Shown here: positions 44,392-52,873 of the stretch, in pieces
Layout: every line of letters starts with the position of its first letter
How positions within the stretch are numbered: the stretch's first letter is position 1
DNA from: Clavibacter michiganensis
GTDB taxonomy: Bacteria; Actinomycetota; Actinomycetes; Actinomycetales; Microbacteriaceae
Assembly (NCBI GenBank): GCA_002150995.1
Contig: MDHJ01000001.1
Span: forward strand, 248,001-312,000
Direction of reading: 5' to 3'
DNA: 64,000 bases
Made by a program: the position numbers and the translations under genes
Notes under the pieces: model-generated
What the model saw: only the letters and a program-made list of their open reading frames with translations
What the model was told of the DNA's origin: nothing
The model's database searches: none

Positions 44392-46637
44392 TCATGCGCG
44401 CCGCACGCGGTACATGCGCGCGGAGGCGACGCCCGGGGCGGCGTCGCCCGAGTCGAGGCGGAGGCCCTCCGCGGTGCGGCTCGCCGACCACTCCGCGCCG
44501 ATCCCCTGCGGCGGGTAGAGCTGCGCGACGTCCACGGTCGCGTCGCCCAGGTGCGGCAGGGCGAGGTCCACGGTGCGGTCGGCGTGCGCCTGCCGCCAGG
44601 CGATCACGTAGGTGTCGGGGGAGTCGGCGACGTCGAACGCCACGGTCGTCCACGCGTCGTCCCACGAGGGGAGGCCGGTGGGGAAGCGCGGCGTGGAGGC
44701 GGCGAGGTCGTGCCGCGTCTCCTTGTGCACCCGCACCGCGTCGGCGACGAGGTCGAGCCCGTGGTCGTCCATCCCGCTGAGCACGCCCGCCTGGTAGAGG
44801 CGCCCGGCGAGCCCCGTGCACTCCGTGAAGACGACCATCTCGTCGTCCATGTCGGGCTGGGGGTAGGCCCAGTTGCCGGCCTGCTCGGGGAGGATGTGCG
44901 CGAGGGCGCCCACCGCGATCATCGGGTAGAGCAGCGGGTCCTGCTGGTCCGAGGTGGACTGCATCTGGAGCACCCGCAGCATGGCGGCGTCCGACCGCAT
45001 GGCACCGGATCCGCAGTTCTCGAGGATGAGGTCGGGGTGCCGGTCGAGCACGTCGGAGAGCCAGGCCAGCAGGGCGCGGTTGTGCTCGAGGAGCCCGGCG
45101 CCCACGGAGGGCGCGTCGAGGTCGGTCCCGGCGCCGGGCGTCACGTTGTAGTCCAGCTTGAAGAAGCCGACCCCGAGCTCGCCCACCAGCCGGTCGACGG
45201 CCTCGTCGAGGTGCGCGCGGGCCTCCGGCGAGCGGAGGTCGAGCAGGTACCGGGCGTTCTCGACGACGCGGACGCCGCCGCGCTGCAGGAACGCGGAGTC
45301 CGGGAGGGTGCGGGCGGCCCGGCTCTCGAGCCCGACCACCTCGGGCTCGAGCCACAGCCCGGCGACCATGCCGTGCGCGCGGATCCGGTCGAGCACCGAC
45401 GGCAGGCCGGAGGGGAAGCGGGCGGTCGACGGCTGCCAGTCGCCGACGCTCGCCCACCACCCCGCGGTGTCGTCGTACCAGCCCGCGTCGATGCAGAAGA
45501 CCTCGGCGCCCACGCGCGCGGCGGCGTCGATGAGCGGCAGGAGCTTGCCCTCGGTGGGGTCGCCCTCGAGCGTGTTCATGTAGTCGTTGAAGACCACCGG
45601 CAGGGCGTCGCCGGCCGCGTGGGGGCGTCGGGTCGCCCGGCGGTGCGCGGCGAGGGCGCCGAGCGCGTCGTCGAGGGATCCGGCCGCGGTGAAGGAGACC
45701 GGGACGGTGGTGAACGAGGTCGACCCGTCGAGCACGACCGACCACTGGTGCAGCGCGTCCGTGGGCCCGAGCACCGCGACGTACGCGCCGTCGCGGGAGC
45801 GGTCGGCGCGCGGCGGGCCGAAGGGCGTCTCGCTGAACAGGCGGTCCTCGAGGGGGACGCCGCCGTGGCCCCAGTCGGGATCCTCGCCGAGCTCGAACGC
45901 CCAGGCGCCGTTGTGCTCGACCTGCCAGGCGAGCGTGCGGCCGGTCCGGCGGTCCTGCGCGGCTCCCGCGGGGTTGGCGACGCCGGAGGACCAGGTGCTG
46001 AGGCTCGACACGGCGAGCCGGTTCCGGCTGGTCTCGCCGCGCGCGGTGCGGTCGATCGCGACGAGGCCGGGCGAGCGCAGCGGGCGGGAGGTCCACCGGT
46101 TCTCGGAGCACCAGCCGCTGTCGGCCCACCACAGGTCGACGTCGTTCGGGGAGTCGGACACGACCGCGCCCGTGGCGAGGCTCGTGACGGACCACACGGG
46201 CAGCGGCGCGTGGCCCGGCTCGACCGCGAGCGTGGTGGTGGTGCGGACGGCGGGCACGCCCGCGTGCGCCTCGAGCACGGTGGTGGCGACGAGGCCGGAC
46301 GCCGCGTGACGTTGCACGATCTCGAGCCGGTCGACGCCGTCGCGGGAGATGGCGGTGGAGTCGACGAGTCGGAGGCCCGCGCCGAGCGCGGTGCCGTCGT
46401 AGCGGTAGCTGTTGTTCAGGCGGCCCCAGGCGGGGAGAGCACCTCGACGAGCGGCTGGCGGGGCGTCGACCGGTCGTCGCGCCCGGCGTCGGTGCCGGGA
46501 CGGGCGGCGGTGCCGCCGTCGGGCCCGTCCACCGCGACGAGGCGCACCGGCCCGTCCTCGTCGTGCTCGAAGGCGAGGGCGAGGCCGCCGCCCTCCCACT
46601 CGATCCGGGTGGTGCGGGCGGTGTCGATGACGGTCAC
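44392..46637 (-). pseudogene. GH36 alpha-galactosidase-type glycosidase, frameshifted near N terminus
   Basis: About 748 residues if repaired. The main frame holds the GH36 core: VFCIDAGWYDD, GLWLEPEVVG, nucleophile Asp in FFKLDYNVTPG, acid/base Asp in ENCGSGAMRSDAAML, and the C-terminal beta domain. The first ~68 residues (TVIDTARTTRIEWEGGGLALAF...) are in another frame starting with GTG 46637, which has GGAG upstream. Adding one base to the GGGG at 46432-46435 joins them as VEVLSPAWGRLNNSYRYDG. No signal peptide. Convergent with the LacI gene at 43349; divergent from the ABC operon at 46840. A base-calling error is the simplest explanation. Confidence 0.87.
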
Positions 46638-46699
46638 GAGGGCTCCGTTGCGCTTCGTCGGGCAGGTGTCACGAGCGACCCTAGCCCGGCTCGGGCACC

Positions 46700-46719
46700 G
46701 AATGGAAGCGTTTCCATTC
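46700..46719. promoter_or_regulatory. 20-base LacI-type operator palindrome
   Basis: GAATGGAAGC-GTTTCCATTC is palindromic except for one central pair on each side, with the central CG and TGGAA/TTCCA arms of LacI/CcpA-like operators. It lies between the divergent GH36 gene and the sugar ABC operon, placed to control both. Confidence 0.7.
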
Positions 46720-46839
46720 GTTACCGTTCTGTGACCGGAGCGCGTTGTGCCTCCCGGCGCCGGTGGTCACACTGAGGGCGGCGAGGGCCCCCACCGGCCG
46801 CGCCGCCCGCGATGGAGCGGGATGGACGAAGGAGTCTCG

Positions 46840-47814
46840 ATGGCACTCTCCGTGAACGCCCGGAGCGCGGATCCCGCGCCGGCGGCGGTCCCCCTCACCA
46901 CCGGCCTGCGGCCGCCCTCCCGGGGCGCGCCGCCCCGCCGCGGGCGACGGCGGGACGACACCCGCCTCGCCGCGCTGTTCCTCATCCCGGCCTCCCTGGG
47001 GCTCGTGGTCTTCTACTTCTGGCCCCTGCTGCGCGGCATCTGGCTGAGCTTCACGTCGTGGGACCTGCTGTCCCCGGCCCGCTTCATCGGCATCGAGAAC
47101 TACCAGCGGATGCTCGCCGACCCGATCTTCTGGAACGCGGCCCGCGTCACGATCTACTACGTCGTGCTCAACATCGGGTTCCAGACCGTGATCGCCCTCG
47201 GCATCGCCGTGCTCATGCAGCGGCTGACGCAGTCGACGCTGCTGCGCGGCGTCATCCTCGCGCCCTACCTCGTCTCGAACGTGGTCGCGGCCCTGGTGTT
47301 CCTCTGGATCCTCGACTTCCAGCTCGGCATCGGCAACCAGCTGCTCGAGTGGGTCGGCCTCGACCGCATCGGCTTCTTCACGACCGAGGCGTGGGTCATC
47401 CCCACCATCGCCGGCGTGAACGTCTGGCGGCACATGGGCTACACGGCGCTCCTGATCTTCGCCGGCCTGCAGGCCATCCCCGCCAACTACTACGAGGCCG
47501 CCCGGGTCGACGGCGCGAGCGAGTTCCGCATGTTCCGCGGCATCACGATGCCGCTGCTCCGCCCGGTGCTCGGCCTCGTGCTGATCATCTCGGTGATCGG
47601 CTCGTTCCAGGTGTTCGACACCGTCTCGGTCACGACCAACGGCGGGCCGGTCGACTCGTCCCGGCTGCTGCAGGTCTACATCTACGACAAGGCGTTCGCG
47701 CAGTTCGACTTCGGCTACGCCTCGACCCTGAGCGTCGCGATGCTGATCATCCTGGTCATCGTCACCTACTTCCAGTACCGCCTCACGCGCGCCGGCCAGT
47801 CCGACCTGAACTAG
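46840..47814 (+). CDS. Sugar ABC transporter permease (MalF type)
   Basis: 324 residues; arginine/proline-rich leader (~45 residues), then six helices from LAALFLIPASLGLVVFYFWPLL. Coupling loop ANYYEAARVDGASEFRMF then MPLLRPV. ATG 46840 has GAAGGAG five bases upstream. First gene of a permease-permease-binding protein-epimerase operon, an order in which the binding protein comes third rather than first. Confidence 0.92.
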   Translation: MALSVNARSADPAPAAVPLTTGLRPPSRGAPPRRGRRRDDTRLAALFLIPASLGLVVFYFWPLLRGIWLSFTSWDLLSPARFIGIENYQRMLADPIFWNAARVTIYYVVLNIGFQTVIALGIAVLMQRLTQSTLLRGVILAPYLVSNVVAALVFLWILDFQLGIGNQLLEWVGLDRIGFFTTEAWVIPTIAGVNVWRHMGYTALLIFAGLQAIPANYYEAARVDGASEFRMFRGITMPLLRPVLGLVLIISVIGSFQVFDTVSVTTNGGPVDSSRLLQVYIYDKAFAQFDFGYASTLSVAMLIILVIVTYFQYRLTRAGQSDLN

Positions 47815-47822
47815 GAGACGTC

Positions 47823-48788
47823 ATGACCCAGCTGCAGAGCCCGCCCACGGCGCGTCCCCGTCCCGACGGCGCCGACGCCCCGCCCCGGGCGCCCCGCCCG
47901 GCCCGTCCCCGCCGTCCCGTCCCCTGGGGCCGCATCGCCGCGTGGGTGGTGATGGGCCTCCTCATCCTCGCGACGGTGTTCCCCTTCTACTGGATCCTCC
48001 GCACGGCGCTCTCGAGCAACGGCGCCCTCTACGGCAACGCCACCTCGCTCCTGCCCGTCGACTTCACCTGGAACGGCTTCCTCCGCGTGTTCGGCCTGCA
48101 GTCGGTCGACGACGCGATCGCCGACGGCGGGTCGGGCGCGAAGCTCGACTTCTGGCGCTACCTCGGCAACTCGGTGGTCGTCTCCACGACCGTCACGGTG
48201 TGCCAGGTGTTCTTCTCCGCCATGGCCGCCTACGCGTTCTCGCGCCTCGTCTGGCGGGGCCGGGACTTCGTGTTCGGGTTCTTCCTGCTGTCCCTCATGG
48301 TCCCGGTGATCTTCACGCTGCTGCCGAACTTCCTGCTCGTGAAGCAGCTGGGCCTCATCGACAGCCTGCTCGGCATCATGCTGCCGTCGCTGTTCATGAC
48401 GCCGTTCGCGATCTTCTTCCTGCGGCAGTTCTTCCTCAACGTGCCCAAGGAGGTCGAGGAGGCGGCTCTGGTCGACGGCGCGAGCAAGCTCGCGATCTTC
48501 TTCAAGGTGATCATCCCCATGTCGGCGGCGCCCATCGCGACGGTGAGCATCCTCACCTACATGACCAGCTGGAACGACTACTTCTGGCCGCTCATGGTCA
48601 GCTACACCGACGACTCGCGCGTGCTGACGGTCGCCCTCGGCGCCTTCAAGTCGCAGAGCCCGCAGGGCGGGCCCGACTGGTCGGGGCTCATGGCCGCGAC
48701 CCTCGTGGCGGCGCTGCCGATGATCGTGCTGTTCGGGGTCTTCGCCAAGCGCATCGTCAACAACATCGGCTTCAACGGCATCAAGTGA
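47823..48788 (+). CDS. Sugar ABC transporter permease (MalG type)
   Basis: 321 residues; Pro/Arg-rich leader, six helices, coupling loop KEVEEAALVDGASKLAIFF then IPMSAAP, C-terminal NNIGFNGIK. The ribosome site AGGAGA overlaps the stop of the previous gene, eight bases before this ATG. Confidence 0.92.
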   Translation: MTQLQSPPTARPRPDGADAPPRAPRPARPRRPVPWGRIAAWVVMGLLILATVFPFYWILRTALSSNGALYGNATSLLPVDFTWNGFLRVFGLQSVDDAIADGGSGAKLDFWRYLGNSVVVSTTVTVCQVFFSAMAAYAFSRLVWRGRDFVFGFFLLSLMVPVIFTLLPNFLLVKQLGLIDSLLGIMLPSLFMTPFAIFFLRQFFLNVPKEVEEAALVDGASKLAIFFKVIIPMSAAPIATVSILTYMTSWNDYFWPLMVSYTDDSRVLTVALGAFKSQSPQGGPDWSGLMAATLVAALPMIVLFGVFAKRIVNNIGFNGIK

Positions 48789-48799
48789 GGACCACGACC

Positions 48800-50188
48800 A
48801 TGTCGACGACGACATCACGCGCCCCCCGTCCGACCCGAGCGCGCCGCCGGCTGCGGAGGCTCGCCGCCGCCGCCGTCGCGGCCGCCTCCTTCGCGGCCCT
48901 CACCGGCTGCGCCGCGGCCCCCGGCGCGGCGGCCGGCACCACGGCCGTCGACTACTGGCTGTGGGAGTCCCTGCAGCTGCCGGGCTACGAGAAGTGCGCC
49001 ACCGCCTTCGAGGCGGAGAACCCCGACATCGACATCCGCATCACGCAGTACGGGTGGGGCGACTACTGGCAGAAGCTCACCGCCGGGCTCGTCGCGGGCG
49101 CGGGTCCCGACGTGTTCACGGACCACCTCACCAAGTACCCCGAGTTCGTCAGCCGCGGCGTGATCCTGCCGCTCGACGACTTCGACGCCACCGCCGACCT
49201 CGACCCGGCCGACTACCAGGAGGGCCTCGCCGAGCTGTGGGTGGGCCAGGACGGCAAGCAGTACGGGTCGCCGAAGGACTTCGACACCATCGCCCTGTTC
49301 TACGACGAGGCGGTGCTGGCCGAGGCCGGCATGACGCCCGCCGACCTCCAGGGCCTCACCTGGAACCCCGAGGACGGCGGCACGTTCGAGCAGGTCATCG
49401 CGCACCTGACGATCGACGCGAACGGCGTCCGCGGCGACGAGGAGGGCTTCGACCCCGACGACGTCGTCACCTACGGGCTCGGGTCCAACGGCGCGGGCGA
49501 CACCAACGGCCAGACCCAGTGGTCGTGGCTGGCGGGCGCCACCGGGTGGGAGTTCACCAACGCGCCCGTCTGGGGTGATCGGTACAACTACGACGACCCG
49601 CGCTTCAAGGACTCCATCGCGTGGCTCTTCGGCCTCGTCGACAAGGGCTACCTGCCGTCGTACGAGCGCGTCGGCACGGCGCCGAACCTCGTGCAGCAGC
49701 TCGGGTCCGGCCAGGCGGCCCTCGTCGCGGACGGCTCGTGGACCATCTCGAGCTACGCGCGCCTCCAGGGCGTCGACCTCGGCATCGCGAGCGTGCCCGT
49801 CGGGCCGATCGGGCACCCCGTCTCCATGTACAACGGGCTCGGTGACTCCATCAGCGCGCAGACGGACGCCCCGGAGGAGTCGGCCCGCTGGGTCGCCTTC
49901 CTCGGCTCGGACGCCTGCCAGACCATCGTCGGCGAGGAGGGGGTCATCTTCCCGGCGCGTCCCGCCGGCACGGAGGCCGCCATCGAGGCGTTCGCCGACA
50001 AGGGGTTCGACGTGAAGCCGTTCACCGACCTCGTCGACGCGGGTGACACGATCCTGTTCCCCGTCACGAACAACGCGGCGGAGATCCTCTCGATCATGAA
50101 GCCCGTGATGGACAGCATCTACATCGGCAGCGAGCCGGTCGACTCCCTCGACCAGGTGAACGAGCGGGTCAACCGGCTGTTCGAGTGA
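48800..50188 (+). CDS. Sugar ABC transporter substrate-binding lipoprotein
   Basis: 462 residues. Arginine-rich N terminus, hydrophobic core and lipobox LTGC at about residue 33. The mature protein begins VDYWLWESLQLPGYEKCATAFEAENPDIDI, a family 1 binding-protein start, with GLGSNGAGDTNGQTQWSW in the ligand-binding region. GTGAGG overlapping the previous stop serves as its ribosome site. It probably binds the galactoside later cut by GH36 or GH27; this is inference. Confidence 0.92.
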   Translation: MSTTTSRAPRPTRARRRLRRLAAAAVAAASFAALTGCAAAPGAAAGTTAVDYWLWESLQLPGYEKCATAFEAENPDIDIRITQYGWGDYWQKLTAGLVAGAGPDVFTDHLTKYPEFVSRGVILPLDDFDATADLDPADYQEGLAELWVGQDGKQYGSPKDFDTIALFYDEAVLAEAGMTPADLQGLTWNPEDGGTFEQVIAHLTIDANGVRGDEEGFDPDDVVTYGLGSNGAGDTNGQTQWSWLAGATGWEFTNAPVWGDRYNYDDPRFKDSIAWLFGLVDKGYLPSYERVGTAPNLVQQLGSGQAALVADGSWTISSYARLQGVDLGIASVPVGPIGHPVSMYNGLGDSISAQTDAPEESARWVAFLGSDACQTIVGEEGVIFPARPAGTEAAIEAFADKGFDVKPFTDLVDAGDTILFPVTNNAAEILSIMKPVMDSIYIGSEPVDSLDQVNERVNRLFE

Positions 50189-50204
50189 CGCGATCGGCCC
50201 TTCT

Positions 50205-50246
50205 CGCGCGGCCGTCCCTCCCTGAGGATGGGAGGACGGCCGCGCG
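50205..50246 (+). terminator. Terminator-like hairpin after binding-protein gene
   Basis: Perfect 13-base inverted repeat CGCGCGGCCGTCC (50205-50217) and its complement (50234-50246), with a 16-base loop, just after the binding-protein stop and before the epimerase-like gene, so that gene may be expressed at a lower level or separately. Confidence 0.65.
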
Positions 50247-50277
50247 CGCGGCGCTTTCGACGACGAGGGGATCCGAC

Positions 50278-51078
50278 ATGGGCACGATCACGATCACGGG
50301 AGGATCCGGCCGGATCGCGACGAGCATCCGGCCGCTCCTCCGCGCCGCCGGGCACGAGCTGCGGCTGCTCGACGTGGTGGAGCCGCCCACGCCGCTCGAG
50401 GCCGGGGAGACCTCCGCCATCGTCGACATGACCGACGTCGACGCGTGCACGGAGGCCTTCCGCGGATCCGACCTGGTGGTGCACCTCGCGGCGCACGCGG
50501 CCGAGCGCCCGTGGGAGGCGATCCAGGCGGTCAACAACGACGGCGCCCACGCCGTGCACGAGGCCGTGGTGCGGGCGGGCGTCCCGCGGATCCTCGCGGC
50601 GAGCTCCGTGCACGCGGTCGGCTTCCTGCCCGCGGTCGACGCGGCGCGCGAGGACGTCCCCGCCCCGCGGCCCGACACCTTCTACGGCCTGAGCAAGGTG
50701 CTGCTCGAGGGGCTCGGCAGCCTCTACGCCGACCGCAACGGGCACGTGGTCGTGAGCGTGCGGATCATGACCGCCGAGCCCGAGCCGTCGCGGGCCCGCA
50801 GCGTCTCCACCTGGCTCTCCCCGGGCGACGCGGCCCGGCTGGTGGAGGCGGCGCTCCGGCTCGACGAGCCCGGCCACCGCATCGTCTGGGGCGTCTCCCG
50901 CAACACGCGCCGCTGGGTCTCGCTCGCGGCCGGCGAGGCGATGGGGTACCACCCGGAGGACGACGCCGAGGTCTTCGCGCACCGCTTCCCGGAGCTGGGT
51001 GAGGACACGTCGCCTCCCGCGGGCGTGCTCATCGGCTCGATCTTCACGACGGTCGAGCTCGGCTCCGACATGGGGTGA
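50278..51078 (+). CDS. NAD-dependent epimerase/dehydratase, uronate dehydrogenase-like
   Basis: Extended SDR of 266 residues. Cofactor loop TGGSGRIATSIRPLL, LVVHLAAHAAERPWEAI, then ASSVHAVGF and the Tyr-Lys catalytic pair in TFYGLSKVLLE. The combination of pwe-x-i-x-x-N, SS-x-H-x-x-G and PD-x-x-YG-x-SK resembles bacterial uronate dehydrogenases, which oxidise galacturonate or glucuronate to aldarolactones. The substrate here is not proven. ATG 50278 follows GAGGGG; the upstream open frame includes the hairpin and is not likely to be translated. Confidence 0.82.
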   Translation: MGTITITGGSGRIATSIRPLLRAAGHELRLLDVVEPPTPLEAGETSAIVDMTDVDACTEAFRGSDLVVHLAAHAAERPWEAIQAVNNDGAHAVHEAVVRAGVPRILAASSVHAVGFLPAVDAAREDVPAPRPDTFYGLSKVLLEGLGSLYADRNGHVVVSVRIMTAEPEPSRARSVSTWLSPGDAARLVEAALRLDEPGHRIVWGVSRNTRRWVSLAAGEAMGYHPEDDAEVFAHRFPELGEDTSPPAGVLIGSIFTTVELGSDMG

Positions 51079-51153
51079 CATCCCGCGGGCGCCCTGGTGC
51101 GCCCGCGCCGGGGGCGGGAGGATCGCCCCGACGACCACGACAGGGGAAGCCGG

Positions 51154-51357
51154 ATGCTGGGCACGGGAGGATGGCTCGCGGTCGCCGTCGCGGAGGCGCG
51201 CGCACGCCGGGACATGACGGAGAGCGGCCGGGCGCCGGTGGACGCCCGCGGTGACCGGGTGGATGCGTTCGACGCCGGCGCGACCCCGCTCCCCGGATAC
51301 GCGCCGCTCGCGCGCCCGGAGCGTCCGCTCCGCTGGTGGCGGAGGCGGCGCGGCTGA
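51154..51357 (+). CDS. Small hypothetical protein
   Basis: 67 residues, beginning LGTGGWLAVAVAEARARRDM and ending in a tryptophan/arginine cluster (PLRWWRRRR). ATG 51154 has GGGGAAG at 51143-51149, a good ribosome site, which is the main reason to list it. I recognise no domain. It could be a spurious open frame in GC-rich DNA. Confidence 0.4.
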   Translation: MLGTGGWLAVAVAEARARRDMTESGRAPVDARGDRVDAFDAGATPLPGYAPLARPERPLRWWRRRRG

Positions 51358-51464
51358 CGCTCACGCGCGCAGTGGGCGGCCCGCCCGCGTGCCCGCACGC
51401 GCGCCCGCTCCCGCGACCGGGTCCGCGACCGCCGCCCGCGGCATCGCGCGCCACCGGCCGGACG

Positions 51465-51470
51465 TACGCT
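51465..51470 (+). promoter_or_regulatory. -10 box TACGCT of the MFS gene (leaderless)
   Basis: TACGCT lies six bases before the ATG at 51477, so transcription should begin at the start codon. No ribosome site precedes the ATG. Confidence 0.5.
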
Positions 51471-51476
51471 TGCAGC

Positions 51477-52769
51477 ATGCGGTCCTTCCGGCGTGCGGGG
51501 TCCGCGCGCACCCCCCAGCCCGGACCGGGGGACGCCCCCGGCGACGGGTCGATGCCCGACACCCGCGGCGCCGTGCGCGCTCCCCGGGCGAAGCTCCCGC
51601 GGGACGTGCTCGTCCTCGGCATCATCGCGTTCTTCGTCATGGTCGGCTTCGGCGTGGTCGTGCCCGTGCTCCCCGTGTACGCGCGCAGCTTCGGGGTCGG
51701 CAGCTTCGAGATCGGCGCCGTCATCTCCGCGTTCGCGCTGATGCGGCTCGTGATGAGCCCGTTCGTCGCCCGCCTCATGGACTGGACCGGCGAGCGCACC
51801 GTGCTCGCCGTCGGCCTCGGCGTCGTCGCGGTCTCCTCGGGGCTCGCGGGGCTCGCGCAGGACTACGTGCAGCTCCTGCTCCTCCGTGGCGCGGGCGGCA
51901 TCGGGTCGGCCATGTTCTCGGTCGCCGCCATGACCCTGCTGCTCGGCTCCACGGATCCGGCCCGCCGCGCCCGCGCGATCGGCTTCTACCAGGGCGGCTT
52001 CCTCATCGGCGGCATGGCGGGGCCCGCGCTCGGCGCCGTGCTCGCGACCATCTCGCTCACCGCTCCCTTCTTCTTCTACGCCGCCACCCTCGCGGTCGCC
52101 GGCGTCATCGGCCTGCTGCTCCTCTCGAAGCGCACCGGCAGGATCGACCCGGCGGCCCCCGTCGAGGCGCCGCGCGCGTTCGGCGAGGTGCTGCGCGACA
52201 CCCGGTACCGCGGGGCGCTCCTCGCGAACCTCGGCAACGGGTGGGCGTCCATGGGCGTCCGCAGCTCGCTCATCCCGCTCCTCGTGGTCGAGGTGATCCG
52301 GGAGCCGGCCGCCTCCACCGGCATCGCGTTCGCGTGCGCCGCCGTCGTGCAGGCGCTCGTGCTCGCGCCCGCCGCGCGCTTCGTCGACACGGTCGGGCGG
52401 CGCCCCGCCATCGTCGGCGCGTTCGGCGTCGCGGGGGTCCTCATGATCGCGATCCCGTTCGCCCCGAACGTGATCGTGCTCACCGTGCTGCTGTGCCTGT
52501 TCGGCGCGGCGGCGTCGTTCATGGGCACGGCGCCGGCCGCCGCGGTCGGCGACGCCGCGGGCGGCCGCAGCGGGCGCCCCGTCGCGGTGTTCTCGATGGT
52601 GGCGGACCTCGGCGCGATCGTCGGCCCGCTCGTCGCCGGGTACCTCGCCGACGCCGTGTCGTTCCCCGTGGCCTTCGCCACGGGCGCCGTGCTGCTCCTC
52701 GCGGCCTCCGGCTACGCGGCCCTCCGCATGCCGCGGGACGAGCGGGTCGCCGCCGTGCCCGCCGCCTGA
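51477..52769 (+). CDS. MFS transporter (drug-efflux type)
   Basis: Major facilitator of 430 residues with about twelve helices. Starts after a ~45-residue hydrophilic leader at LVLGIIAFFVMVGFGVVVPVLPVYA; the loop 2-3 motif reads RLMDWTGERTVLAVG, and the second-half copy RFVDTVGRRPAIVG. The helix-5 motif FYQGGFLIGGMAGPALG matches motif C of drug/H+ antiporters. The substrate is unknown. ATG 51477 directly follows a -10 box (TACGCT), giving a leaderless mRNA. Confidence 0.9.
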   Translation: MRSFRRAGSARTPQPGPGDAPGDGSMPDTRGAVRAPRAKLPRDVLVLGIIAFFVMVGFGVVVPVLPVYARSFGVGSFEIGAVISAFALMRLVMSPFVARLMDWTGERTVLAVGLGVVAVSSGLAGLAQDYVQLLLLRGAGGIGSAMFSVAAMTLLLGSTDPARRARAIGFYQGGFLIGGMAGPALGAVLATISLTAPFFFYAATLAVAGVIGLLLLSKRTGRIDPAAPVEAPRAFGEVLRDTRYRGALLANLGNGWASMGVRSSLIPLLVVEVIREPAASTGIAFACAAVVQALVLAPAARFVDTVGRRPAIVGAFGVAGVLMIAIPFAPNVIVLTVLLCLFGAAASFMGTAPAAAVGDAAGGRSGRPVAVFSMVADLGAIVGPLVAGYLADAVSFPVAFATGAVLLLAASGYAALRMPRDERVAAVPAA

Positions 52770-52776
52770 TCCCGTT

Positions 52777-52800
52777 CCCGCCGAGGTCCCGGACGGCGGG
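52777..52800 (+). terminator. Weak hairpin after MFS gene
   Basis: CCCGCCG (52777-52783) and CGGCGGG (52794-52800), ten-base loop, between the MFS and ppc genes. Confidence 0.4.
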
Positions 52801-52860
52801 ATCGGTCGTCCCGGAGGCCGTCCTCGGGCGTCATGCGCAGGATCCGCCTCCCGGGTTCCG

Positions 52861-52866
52861 TATCCT
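52861..52866 (+). promoter_or_regulatory. -10 box TATCCT of ppc (leaderless)
   Basis: TATCCT ends seven bases before GTG 52874, placing the likely transcription start on that codon. Confidence 0.5.
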
Positions 52867-52873
52867 CGTGACC

